Positions 8,303 through 16,523 of a stretch of 64,000 bases of DNA are shown piece after piece. A program made the translations under genes and the position numbers. Position 1 is the stretch's first letter, and the number at the start of each line of letters is the position of its first letter. The notes beneath the pieces are model-generated. The model saw only the letters and a list, made by a program, of their open reading frames with translations, ran no database searches and had not been told where the DNA came from. The stretch is from JANPLN01 sp041736155 (GTDB lineage: Bacteria > Bdellovibrionota > Bdellovibrionia > Bdellovibrionales > JAGQZY01): assembly GCA_041736155.1 (NCBI GenBank), contig JBGSUL010000109.1:1-64000 (forward strand). The letters are read 5' to 3'.

Positions 8303-9415
8303 TTAGCGAGAAGAAACTCCACCAAGCATGGACATCAGGCCCCCATCACGCTCGGTGATCAGGTTAAAAACGACGCCAGAACGCCCGGCACGGGCGGTTC
8401 GCCCGACTCGGTGAAGATAATTTTGTATTTCTTTAGGGAGATGATAATTGATCACACGGCCCACGTGTTCGACGTCGAGACCACGTGAGGCGAGATCGGT
8501 GGAAATCAAAACATTCACCGAACCATCGCGAAAAGACTTTAAATTTTTGCGACGTTGAATGGGATCCATCTCTCCGCGGTAGATCACAACTTCCACACCA
8601 CTTTTTTCTAAGAGGCTCGCCAGTTGATCACATTGGTCGCGGGTGTTGGTAAAAATCAAAGTTCCACCCTCTACAGGTTGCGCCAAAATTTTTTCGAGTA
8701 GCGGAAAACGTTTGCCGTTGACCACTTGCATATTTTTCGTTTGCAGAGAAGAAACTGTGCGATGGCTACCTTGAGTGCGGATCATCTCAGCACCGGCAAA
8801 CAGAGATTCCACCAGTTGTTCTACTGACGTGGGAAGGGTGGCTGTGAATAAAGCCATTTGCGGCTGAGGCGCACAGGCTGCGGCAATTTTTTTCGCGTCG
8901 GTTAAAAATCCAGCATCCAACATCTGATCGGCTTCATCGAAAACCACGGTCTGAACTTGCGAAAGATCGATCAGTTTACGGTCTAATAACTGCACCAAAC
9001 GCCCAGGGGTGGCGACGAGAATTTCAAAAGCGCCGCTGACATTTTTTCGAGCGATCTCAAAAGCCGCTCCACCAAGAACGGTGCGTACGCGCAAACGGGT
9101 GGTGTGCGTAAACGGCTTAAAAACTTTGGCCACTTGTTCGCCCAAATCACGAGTCGGGACAAGCACGAGCGCGCGTGGCTGGCTCTCTTTTTTAACGGGG
9201 TTGCCCTCGTTTTCCATCGTTTTTAAGGTCTGCAAAAGAGGTAAAACATAAGTGAGCGTTTTACCACTGCCTGTTTCAGCCACACCGACGACAGATTTTT
9301 TGGCAAACAGCAATGGTAAAGCTTTGCGTTGGATCTCTGTGGGGAAGGTCTTTTTTTGCTCGTCCAGGGTGTTCTGCAGAGTCTCTAACAGGTTCAGTTC
9401 CGTAAATGATTTCAT
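8303..9415 (-). CDS. DEAD-box RNA helicase
   Basis: This ATP-dependent RNA helicase of 370 residues has all core motifs: FTEL N-terminal aromatic and Q motif (PTEIQRKALP), Walker A AETGSGKT, PTRDLGEQV, TPGRLVQLL, VFDEADQML, TATLP (Thr in place of the usual Ser of SAT), IFTNTRDQCDQ, STDLASRGLD and HRVGRTARAGRSG. It ends soon after the core, without the basic tail of RhlE or the RNA-binding domain of DbpA. The probable role is remodelling of rRNA or mRNA structure. It is likely in one transcript with the ABC-F gene downstream, so both would be translation-associated. Confidence 0.93.
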   Translation of the reverse strand: MKSFTELNLLETLQNTLDEQKKTFPTEIQRKALPLLFAKKSVVGVAETGSGKTLTYVLPLLQTLKTMENEGNPVKKESQPRALVLVPTRDLGEQVAKVFKPFTHTTRLRVRTVLGGAAFEIARKNVSGAFEILVATPGRLVQLLDRKLIDLSQVQTVVFDEADQMLDAGFLTDAKKIAAACAPQPQMALFTATLPTSVEQLVESLFAGAEMIRTQGSHRTVSSLQTKNMQVVNGKRFPLLEKILAQPVEGGTLIFTNTRDQCDQLASLLEKSGVEVVIYRGEMDPIQRRKNLKSFRDGSVNVLISTDLASRGLDVEHVGRVINYHLPKEIQNYLHRVGRTARAGRSGVVFNLITERDGGLMSMLGGVSSR

Positions 9416-9519
9416 GGTGGACTGGTTGTAAGGGACCGGTGCAAAATTGGCAAGAAATTCGCTGTAAGTTGTGATTGTTTCAAAAATCCGGGCTGACAGG
9501 TCTTTGGGGGAGGCCTATA

Positions 9520-10791
9520 GTGCTTTCTATGCAAACACTGAATTCGGATCAGCAAAGGGCTCTTGAGCTTTTACAGGGGCAGGAAAACATTTTTTTGACC
9601 GGTGCTGCTGGCAGCGGAAAGAGTTTTCTTCTCAAAGAGTATTTAAAAAACAAGGACATCCCCATCTTAGCAAGTACGGGGGCCGCCGCCATTTTGGTGG
9701 GCGGCAGAACCTTTCATAGTTTTTTTGGCTTGGGTATTATGGAGGGGGGAGTGGAAGCCACTGTCCAACGCGCCAGTAAAAACAAAAAGCTCATGAAACG
9801 AATCAAAAAATCGAAAGAGATCGTGATTGATGAAGTTTCTATGCTCTCCGGGCCGACATTGCGTGCGGCGGAGCTTATCGCCAAGCAGGCCTTTAACAAG
9901 ACCGCCCCGTGGGGTGGCATGCGGGTGATTGTGGTAGGGGATTTTTCCCAACTCCCACCGGTGAACCCTTTTAGTCGCCAAAAGGAATGGGCCTTTCAAG
10001 ATCCGGTGTGGGCGGAGAGTCAGTTTGTTCCTGTTGTTCTTAAAAAAATCATGCGTTCTTCAGATGCTGACTTTTTAGAAATTTTGCGACGGATCCGGCA
10101 TGGGATCGTCGATGAAAGTGTCACTCAATTTTTAGATTCGCGGGTGCAAGTTCAACCTACTGGAGATTTCACTCGCTTGTTCCCTCATCGTAAAGATGTG
10201 GATAGCTACAACCTTCAACAGCTGCAAGAAATCGATCATGAGGTGCACACCTTTACCACGGTGTATTCGGGTAAAGAGGCCGATATTGAACGCTTTCGTA
10301 AACATTCACCCATTGCCGATGAGATTCACCTGAAAAAAGACGCTCTCGTGATGATTCGCCAGAATGACCCTGCCGGACGTTGGGTGAACGGCTCTTTGGG
10401 ACGTATTCAAAAAATTTCCGAGGAAAGTCTTAAAATTAAATTAGATGGCGGACGCACCATTGAATTAGAAAAAGCCGACTTTACCTTGCTCGATGCCGAT
10501 GGCAACCCCGCAGTGAGTGCTACGAACTTTCCCATCACTCTGGCGTGGGCTATGACTATTCACAAAGCGCAAGGGGCCACCTTGGATCAAATGCATGTCG
10601 ACCTGCGAAAAATTTGGGAGCCCGGGCAAACTTATGTCGCATTGAGCCGAGTGAAAGGTCCACAAAGTTTGTTTATTGAGGGGTGGAGTAAAAATTCCAT
10701 TTTTTGCGATCGCGACGTTTTTGCATTTCATAAATCTCTCACAAGCGCCACAGTTATTCCCGAGGAAGAAATCCCCATAACGGCACCTTGA
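9520..10791 (+). CDS. Pif1-like / RecD2-like SF1 DNA helicase
   Basis: This superfamily 1B helicase has Walker A GAAGSGKSFLL (about residue 26), the TFHSFFGLG motif, Walker B VIDEVSML, VVGDFSQLPPV, a short SH3-like insert and the C-terminal MTIHKAQGATLDQM plus YVALSRVKGPQSLF. It is expected to unwind DNA 5'-3', perhaps G-quadruplex or R-loop structures. GTG 9520 is preferred: GGAGG at 9509-9513 is 6 bases before it, while the next ATG (9529) is 15 bases away. At 423 residues it is shorter than most Pif1 proteins, as is usual in bacteria. It is divergent from the DEAD-box gene. Confidence 0.9.
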   Translation: MLSMQTLNSDQQRALELLQGQENIFLTGAAGSGKSFLLKEYLKNKDIPILASTGAAAILVGGRTFHSFFGLGIMEGGVEATVQRASKNKKLMKRIKKSKEIVIDEVSMLSGPTLRAAELIAKQAFNKTAPWGGMRVIVVGDFSQLPPVNPFSRQKEWAFQDPVWAESQFVPVVLKKIMRSSDADFLEILRRIRHGIVDESVTQFLDSRVQVQPTGDFTRLFPHRKDVDSYNLQQLQEIDHEVHTFTTVYSGKEADIERFRKHSPIADEIHLKKDALVMIRQNDPAGRWVNGSLGRIQKISEESLKIKLDGGRTIELEKADFTLLDADGNPAVSATNFPITLAWAMTIHKAQGATLDQMHVDLRKIWEPGQTYVALSRVKGPQSLFIEGWSKNSIFCDRDVFAFHKSLTSATVIPEEEIPITAP

Positions 10792-10841
10792 AGTGATAAT
10801 TACAGACTCTTTCTTCTTTACAGAGTCCTCTTTAAAAAATT

Positions 10842-10870
10842 CTTTGGCTCGACTAGGTTTCGAGCCAAAG
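10842..10870 (+). repeat. Perfect 10-bp hairpin just before a ribosome site
   Basis: CTTTGGCTCG and CGAGCCAAAG form a perfect 10-bp stem with a 9-base loop. It lies 7 bases before the GGAGG of the next gene and 50 bp after the helicase stop. It could be a terminator of the helicase gene (no T-run) or a stabilising 5' leader hairpin. Confidence 0.6.
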
Positions 10871-10886
10871 AGTGCTCGGAGGGCGA

Positions 10887-11963
10887 ATGGGGATTTGGTT
10901 ACCTTTTATTTTAAGCCTGACCATGACTGTTTATGCTCAAAATGATCAAGGCAAAAAATTTAGAGTTGTAGATGGGGTTATCAGAACTCCCTGCGATTTT
11001 GAAAATTATAAAACAGGATTCCTCTATAACGACAATGATGTCAAAAGTGAAACGAACCATCAACGGGTGGCTCACTCTTTGCGCCATGATCGTATTCTGG
11101 TGGATGCTAATGGTAACAGGTTTGATGCAAGTTATGCCACGCGCACAAGTCCCTTAGGATTATGGATTCCAGCCCCCCATCTGCTAAGTTTTAAGAACGG
11201 CGCGTGGAAAAAGACTTCTTTACCAGATTGGGAAAGAATCAAAAAAATGATTGTCTCTAAGGCCACGGCAAGATCCAAAACGTCGATGGGCGTGGATGAG
11301 CGGACTCTGGATAATGCCAAAGCCTTTTTGACGGGTCGAGATTCAGCTTCCTATTCTATGAGTGGAAATGGTCGATTTGCATTTGTTAATTTACAATTCC
11401 GCTCCGTTTATTATTTGCCTTACACAGAGCATGCGGGATCACAGAGTCCGCGTTTGCAAAATTGGTTTGGACTTTGGGATTTAGAAAAAAATAAACTGAT
11501 CAAAGAGTGGAATTCGACGGATTTAGATGGTGGCGGGCAACGAGAATTACAACCAGAAGATATCAGAGATGAAAGTTATGCCAGTCCGTTCGAACGTCAG
11601 CTTGCGGCAAGAATGCTGAGCGACGGAACAGTTATTGTAGTCCGTAATTTGGAGCATCATGTGTCACGGGAAGAAGCCTATGTGTCGACCCGTGTAATGG
11701 TTGTGAAAACGGATGGGCAGGTGGAGTTTCTCAATGATTTGACTCCCACCTATGTAAAAAAAGATCCGGGTTGGTCAGGGACCCGTAATTTAAGAATTCT
11801 TCGATCCCCAGAGAGCGGGGCGATTGAGATCATGAGCGATATTGCCGACCTAGGGGTTCGGATGTTCGAGGTCATATCGCTCGCAATACCTACGGCTTCG
11901 AAGCCCATGAATGATCGGCCGCATTTTCATCCTGGAACCACTTCGCCACTAATTGGTCTATAA
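10887..11963 (+). CDS. Secreted protein of unknown function
   Basis: The protein has 358 residues with a signal peptide (MGIWLPFILSLTMTVYAQ). ATG 10887 is favoured by GGAGGG directly upstream over GTG 10872. The mature part looks like a beta-rich domain with segments such as GNGRFAFVNLQFRSVYYL, GLWDLEKNKLIKEWN and TRVMVVKTDGQVEFLN. These recall degenerate WD/propeller strands, but I assign no family. The last 25 codons run antisense to the 3' end of the convergent binding-protein gene (74-bp overlap), and their residues (AIPTASKPMNDRPHF) look unlike the rest. The original stop may have been lost. Confidence 0.6.
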   Translation: MGIWLPFILSLTMTVYAQNDQGKKFRVVDGVIRTPCDFENYKTGFLYNDNDVKSETNHQRVAHSLRHDRILVDANGNRFDASYATRTSPLGLWIPAPHLLSFKNGAWKKTSLPDWERIKKMIVSKATARSKTSMGVDERTLDNAKAFLTGRDSASYSMSGNGRFAFVNLQFRSVYYLPYTEHAGSQSPRLQNWFGLWDLEKNKLIKEWNSTDLDGGGQRELQPEDIRDESYASPFERQLAARMLSDGTVIVVRNLEHHVSREEAYVSTRVMVVKTDGQVEFLNDLTPTYVKKDPGWSGTRNLRILRSPESGAIEIMSDIADLGVRMFEVISLAIPTASKPMNDRPHFHPGTTSPLIGL

Positions 11964-12963
11964 AACCAAGACGGATCTGCTCCGCAATCAAGGCGGTCAT
12001 GGTGGGGAGTCTCGGATCGTTCTTACGCATAGAAACTCCGTCGCCCAAACCAAAAACAAAACCCAAATTTGCATCAGTACCTAAATTTCCTGTGACGATT
12101 TCAGTTTCTTGGTCAAGTGTCCCATCCTGGATCATTGATAAAGAAGAACCTGTATCAACCATCACCAAGTCAAAACTTTGGCCATGAACAGCACCAGTCA
12201 TTTTATTCGCGACATAGGCTTCGAGCACTTCGCCCGTAGTTTCCACCACAGTGAGTTTGTTTTTGGCGAAAGTTCCTTTCACCAAATCATTTTCCACAAC
12301 TTTATAAACAACTAATTTGGGATTTTGCAAAGCGAGTTCTTTAAAGAAGTCAGCGCGAATGGTGCCGGCTTGGACTAGGATACTCAAACCTTTCAGAGTT
12401 GCGTAATCTCCCTGTGGCAGAAGTAATAACTCGCTTTTCAAAGACTGCACTTGCGCATTGTCTTTGCGGGCCATGAGTTTTTTGCCAGCCTTATAGATGG
12501 GGCCGATCATTTCCACCAATTTTTTTCTATCATCGGTGATCGACATTCCTGCCGAGACGGCATCACCCAAAGATTGATCGAGGTCTATGAGAAGAGAAAC
12601 TTGATCGACTCCTTTGTAGGCAATTTTTGACCACGGGCGGAGGACAAACTCCACATATGTGTAGCCGGCTTTGGCGATAATTTTTGTCAGGTGCTCCACA
12701 TCAAAACCTGTGAGATTTTTATCTTTGTCCCAACATTTATAGGAGGTGAACTGTACATCTTCGACAATTAAGTGGAACACGGTCGCAGGATCGACAACGC
12801 CTAAAGTATTATCGGCACGAATAATTTGATCCTCACTTTGAATTTGATAAAAACGCGCAGCACCTGCAGGTTCTTGGCCTCCTGTCCCGTGATTGTAGCA
12901 AGGCGCAAATGCGGCGAAGCTGGTGATTGGAAAAAGTAATAAAATGAATGATATTTTAAACAT
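11890..12963 (-). CDS. Periplasmic substrate-binding protein (PBP2 / family 3-like)
   Basis: A signal peptide (SFAAFA) is followed by a bilobed solute-binding fold of about 330 residues. The start of lobe 1 is LTGFDVEHLTKIIAKAGYTYVEFVLRPW, then DAVSAGMSITDDRKKLVEMIGPIY (the classic family 3 motif for leaving a hydrophobic core), LKGLSILVQAGT, and a C-terminal RLPTMTALIAEQIRLGFIDQLVAKWF. It has an N-terminal insert of about 80 residues before lobe 1 with two Cys. No permease or ATPase gene is adjacent, so it may be an orphan binding protein or a sensor input. The ligand is probably an amino acid-like molecule, by family only. Confidence 0.78.
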   Translation of the reverse strand: MFKISFILLLFPITSFAAFAPCYNHGTGGQEPAGAARFYQIQSEDQIIRADNTLGVVDPATVFHLIVEDVQFTSYKCWDKDKNLTGFDVEHLTKIIAKAGYTYVEFVLRPWSKIAYKGVDQVSLLIDLDQSLGDAVSAGMSITDDRKKLVEMIGPIYKAGKKLMARKDNAQVQSLKSELLLLPQGDYATLKGLSILVQAGTIRADFFKELALQNPKLVVYKVVENDLVKGTFAKNKLTVVETTGEVLEAYVANKMTGAVHGQSFDLVMVDTGSSLSMIQDGTLDQETEIVTGNLGTDANLGFVFGLGDGVSMRKNDPRLPTMTALIAEQIRLGFIDQLVAKWFQDENAADHSWASKP

Positions 12964-13087
12964 AAAATCCCCCTTGGTTGCTCACCATAAATAGGCGGGA
13001 AATGTGCGAATCGCAATTGAAGATATGGTTTGTGTTTGACTCTCTTGGCCAACTGATGATTCATTTGGCAAATAAACTGAGTAACGT

Positions 13088-13936
13088 ATGAAAATCTTTT
13101 TCTGGTGCCTTTATATTCTTCCTAAGTGCGTACAAAATGCTTTTGCTTTGAGCATTGGTATTTTGTGGTTTGATATTCTACGTCTCCGTCGTCGTCTGGT
13201 GATTGAAAATATCAAAAGATGTTTTCCAGAGTGGTCTTGCAAGCAAGTAACAAAGGTGGCGCGCGCGAGCTTTATCAATCAAGGTCAACTGATAGTTGAT
13301 TTTGCCAATATGATGTTTATGAAGCCTGTCGATATTCTCAAGAACTGTACTTTGGAAAATAAAGAAATTTTTGAGAAGGCTCTGGCTGAAAACAAGGGTG
13401 TCATGCTGTTGGCAAACCATCTGTCCAACGGGGATTATGGTATCGCAGCGCTTTCACAGTACGGTTACCCCATGTATTTGGTGGCCAAACATTTTTCCAA
13501 TGCCACCTTAGATAAACTTCTTTATCAAACCCGCTATCGTTTTGGCACAAAGTCCATTGAACCACGTCGCTCCTCGTTTGATATTCTCAAGGCGCTCAAG
13601 GCCAATGGTGCGGTGATCTTTGTTCTCGATCAATTTATGGGGCCACCACTGGGTGTGGCGACCACGTTTTTTGGTCATCCAACGGGGACGGCTATGGGGT
13701 TAGCTCTTTTTGCAGAAAGAACCCATGCGCCGGTGCTACCCTGCTATGCGTACCGCAAACCGGATGGATCTTACTGTGTTCGATTTGAGAAGCCAGTATC
13801 ATTGGTCGTCGGTGCTACTCACGAAGAGACTTTGCAGAAAACAACACAAGCGTACAACGATCAGTTGGAGCAAGTGGCTCGCCAGTACCCAGAACAATGG
13901 CTGTGGTTGCATCGTCGCTGGAAAATCTTCCGCTAG
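13088..13936 (+). CDS. LpxL/HtrB-like lipid A acyltransferase family protein
   Basis: This 282-residue protein of the lysophospholipid/lipid A late acyltransferase family has an N-terminal membrane anchor, then the catalytic HX4D motif in MLLANHLSNGDYG (about residues 99-111). FVLDQFMGPPLGVATTFFGHPTGTAMGLA carries the family block II/III residues, and the C-terminus is QWLWLHRRWKIF. It would move an acyl chain from acyl-ACP to a lipid A precursor on the inner membrane. It is a single gene away from other lpx genes. The assignment to the family is firm; the acceptor is inferred. Confidence 0.88.
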   Translation: MKIFFWCLYILPKCVQNAFALSIGILWFDILRLRRRLVIENIKRCFPEWSCKQVTKVARASFINQGQLIVDFANMMFMKPVDILKNCTLENKEIFEKALAENKGVMLLANHLSNGDYGIAALSQYGYPMYLVAKHFSNATLDKLLYQTRYRFGTKSIEPRRSSFDILKALKANGAVIFVLDQFMGPPLGVATTFFGHPTGTAMGLALFAERTHAPVLPCYAYRKPDGSYCVRFEKPVSLVVGATHEETLQKTTQAYNDQLEQVARQYPEQWLWLHRRWKIFR

Positions 13937-14147
13937 TTTCTTTTAAAAAAGCTGCTCTGACTTATGACAACAAGTTCCACCATCTGTTCAAAAATCAGAA
14001 CATGACGAACGATCCATCTTAAGCCAGTCCTCCTCGTAGAGTGATAAAACACTTCGTCATAAAAATAAGTAACGAAAATTTTACAAATATTTCCTGTGTA
14101 ACTTTTGACGGACGTTCCATAAAGAAGTTAGCTCAATCTCACAAACA

Positions 14148-14163
14148 CGCTCATTTTTGAGCG
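14148..14163 (+). repeat. 5' leader hairpin of the secreted-protein gene at 14182
   Basis: CGCTCA and TGAGCG form a perfect 6-bp stem with a TTTT loop. It ends a few bases before the ribosome site AGAGGGAGA. It may protect the transcript 5' end. Confidence 0.4.
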
Positions 14164-14181
14164 CTATAGAGGGAGAATCAA

Positions 14182-14766
14182 ATGAAAGTAGTAGTAGCAT
14201 TATTTATGAGTCTAGTCGTAGCCAACGCTTTTGCCTTCGATTATCAGTCGGAAGCCGAAAAACAATTTGCTAAAATGACAGCGTCACAGGCTTGGAACTC
14301 GGGATTCAAAAAACAAATTATGAATGTACAAATTCCTGGTTCAAGCGCATGGTTGAATCCATCAGCCGACGTTTGTATTTCTGGCAATGAAATGCATTCT
14401 GTTAACAAGATCAGCACTTGTGTTGCTTGGTCTGGCAAAAATGGCAATGGCGATACTATCACAATTAGCCACCCAAACCCAGATGATAACTTTACTTGCT
14501 CTAAAACAACGAGCGCGTATGTTTCTTCGCCGCTTGTTTATCAAAAAACAGTATGTACTCTTTGGTCTGCTAACGATGATGGTGATATAAAGTATTTCAA
14601 CACCAAGTCTAAAGCAGAAAAAGCTGGCAACAATGTAAAATGCGCTCGCGAAGAGTCAGTTGTAAGAACTCTTCCTACAACTTTCGCAGTGAAGTTTTAT
14701 AGAGTTAACTTTGATAGCCAAAACTATTTAGGTACGCACTCTTACGCTGTTCCGACTTGCCACTAA
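14182..14766 (+). CDS. Secreted Cys-containing protein, member A of a tandem pair
   Basis: This 194-residue exported protein has a signal peptide ending near VANAFA. The mature part has paired cysteines (VCISGN, STCVAW, FTCSKTT, VCTLWS, VKCARE, VPTC) and a C-terminal half with F-N-T-K-S-K-A-E-K-A and YLGTHSYAVPTC. The same arrangement recurs in the next gene (14995), so the two are paralogues of an unnamed family. The ribosome site GAGGGAG lies 7 bases before the ATG. A strong terminator follows, so this copy is expressed on its own. Likely location is periplasm or cell surface; the function is unknown. Confidence 0.75.
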   Translation: MKVVVALFMSLVVANAFAFDYQSEAEKQFAKMTASQAWNSGFKKQIMNVQIPGSSAWLNPSADVCISGNEMHSVNKISTCVAWSGKNGNGDTITISHPNPDDNFTCSKTTSAYVSSPLVYQKTVCTLWSANDDGDIKYFNTKSKAEKAGNNVKCAREESVVRTLPTTFAVKFYRVNFDSQNYLGTHSYAVPTCH

Positions 14767-14796
14767 TCTGACAAGCGAATTCACCAAAGTTCTTAA

Positions 14797-14831
14797 AAGA
14801 GGTTACCGATAGGTAACCTCTTGTTTTTTTT
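14797..14831 (+). terminator. Rho-independent terminator
   Basis: A perfect 11-bp stem (AAGAGGTTACC / GGTAACCTCTT) with a 4-base loop is followed by GTTTTTTTT. It ends the transcript of the secreted-protein gene at 14182. Confidence 0.92.
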
Positions 14832-14994
14832 GAGAAAGTTTAGGAAATATTTCAAAAAAACAAGACAACATCAGCGTTCTTCCTGCAAAAAATATAAATT
14901 GCTACTTTGTCTTGCGGAATAGCTGAATCGTAAATTGAGTCAGCCTATAAAGGGCTGTATCTTGGCTAGCGCATTGGGGCTTAAAGGAGTGGGG

Positions 14995-15549
14995 ATGTCT
15001 TCATATCAATGGTTAATTCTTTTGAGCACATTTGCGTGTTTGAGTGTGCAAGCAGGCGGTGAAGGAAGTGGCGGTACCGTTTTTAAAAAACTAAATCCTC
15101 AAGATGCTTTCAAATCAAAGCTCTATGATAAAGTCATTGAAAGAAAAATTTTACCAGAATCTTCAACATTTTATAATCCGGCTTATGAATTGTGCCAAGA
15201 AAATAAAATGGTACGTACTTCGCAAGTCAAAGAAATGTGTACTTTTTGGAAGGTAACAATCCGCAATTCTTTTAATAAGATTGAGACTTTTGGCAGCCTA
15301 TATGAAGCAAAACAATTTGCTGAGAGTGACGGTAAGGGATCTCCCTATTGCGATGTGGAGGATATTGTTCCCACTGTTTATGCGTCAGCGGCAGACAGAG
15401 TGAAGCTCAGCTTCCGTGTGGATTATTATCTTAAATCTAAAGAACAGGTAATAAGTAATTATGTCGGAAGCCACACTTATGTAATTGCCCCTTGTGATCA
15501 TGAGCTTATAAATGTTTCAGGTATCGATTGGGTTATTTATGGCCAATAA
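14995..15549 (+). CDS. Secreted Cys-containing protein, member B of a tandem pair
   Basis: This protein has 184 residues. ATG 14995 is chosen because AAAGGAG sits 5 bases upstream and a signal peptide (LLSTFACLSVQA/G) starts there. It aligns with the preceding gene in its second half: M/V-C-T-F/L-W, then F-G/N-S/T-x-x-E-A, a C-D/A-x-E-D/E-x-V-P-T block, and YVGSHTYVIAPC against YLGTHSYAVPTC. Sequence identity is low but the order of Cys and aromatic residues is kept. It is followed 29 bp later by an HTH regulator, so those two may form a unit. Function unknown. Confidence 0.72.
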   Translation: MSSYQWLILLSTFACLSVQAGGEGSGGTVFKKLNPQDAFKSKLYDKVIERKILPESSTFYNPAYELCQENKMVRTSQVKEMCTFWKVTIRNSFNKIETFGSLYEAKQFAESDGKGSPYCDVEDIVPTVYASAADRVKLSFRVDYYLKSKEQVISNYVGSHTYVIAPCDHELINVSGIDWVIYGQ

Positions 15550-15578
15550 TTATAAACTGTTTTTCAGAGGTTACATCC

Positions 15579-16403
15579 ATGTTATTTGAAGAAAAAAACA
15601 GGACAGTTGAAGAGGCTAGCGAAGGAACGTCTCTCTTTGAGCATTTGCAGGGATTGTTAACTGGCTATTTGCGTGAGCATGGTAATTTAAGTCTGAACGG
15701 TCTGAGTAAACGCTGCCGTGTGAGTGAACCGACTCTTCGCCGTATTCGCAACGGCCAAGTAAAAACTCTTCCTAATGTTTCCACCATATTTACTTTCCTC
15801 TCCTATATTTTAGATGAAGTGGAAGCTGAGAAAATTGTCAAAAAAGTGGGGGAGCCTCTCGGCTCATACCTGAAAGAACGCGCGCAAGTGATTGAGAGTT
15901 TCAAGAAAATTGAATTTTCAGAAGACTTATCTGAAGTCCTCAAAGACCCCGTGAAGTATGTGATCTACAAATTAGCTGCAGGTGGACATGGACTGACGCA
16001 TGAAAAGGTTTTTGATCTTTTTGGCTCTTATGGAGAAAAGCAATTACAGTCTCTAGTGAACAGTGGCTGGATGTATCGCGAAAAAAATTTTTATTATGTG
16101 AAAACTCCGTACTTTGCTCTTTCCCATGAAGTTTTTGTCGAGCACTTTAAAACCATGGCTGACTTTATCAAACCAGAGAAACATGCCAACGCCACGGCGG
16201 AGTCAGCTCCCCTTTTTACTAATTATTCTGGATCCATCCATAAGGAAGCTTACAAAGAAATTCGCAAAATCTACAAAAAGGCCGCGCACCGCGCTGCTGA
16301 GATTTTAAACGATCCTCACAGCAAAGGAAATATTCCTACTTTTGTTTTGTCAGCCGTCGATACCATTGATGCTCAATGTGCTGATGAATTCGGCACGACA
16401 TGA
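15579..16403 (+). CDS. HTH-containing regulator of unknown family
   Basis: This 274-residue cytoplasmic protein has an XRE-like helix-turn-helix near residues 32-70 (NLSLNGLSKRCRVSEPTLRRIRNGQ). An all-alpha C-terminal part of about 190 residues includes a winged-helix-like segment (HGLTHEKVFDLFGSYGEKQLQSLVNSGWMYREKN) and a final basic helix. The layout recalls the large HTH regulator families abundant in Bdellovibrio-like bacteria. ATG 15579 has AGAGG 8 bases upstream. Its position 29 bp behind the secreted-protein gene suggests that it could regulate that gene pair. Confidence 0.7.
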   Translation: MLFEEKNRTVEEASEGTSLFEHLQGLLTGYLREHGNLSLNGLSKRCRVSEPTLRRIRNGQVKTLPNVSTIFTFLSYILDEVEAEKIVKKVGEPLGSYLKERAQVIESFKKIEFSEDLSEVLKDPVKYVIYKLAAGGHGLTHEKVFDLFGSYGEKQLQSLVNSGWMYREKNFYYVKTPYFALSHEVFVEHFKTMADFIKPEKHANATAESAPLFTNYSGSIHKEAYKEIRKIYKKAAHRAAEILNDPHSKGNIPTFVLSAVDTIDAQCADEFGTT

Positions 16404-16523
16404 CGTACTATTAGAAATAGTCTTTGTAACTAGGGCTAGCGCTTCCTGCTCCCTTTGCGATTTATCAAAAAAAACATTGTTTTAGCCGGTGACTATTTAT
16501 GAGATGGGTTCTAATGTTCCTCT

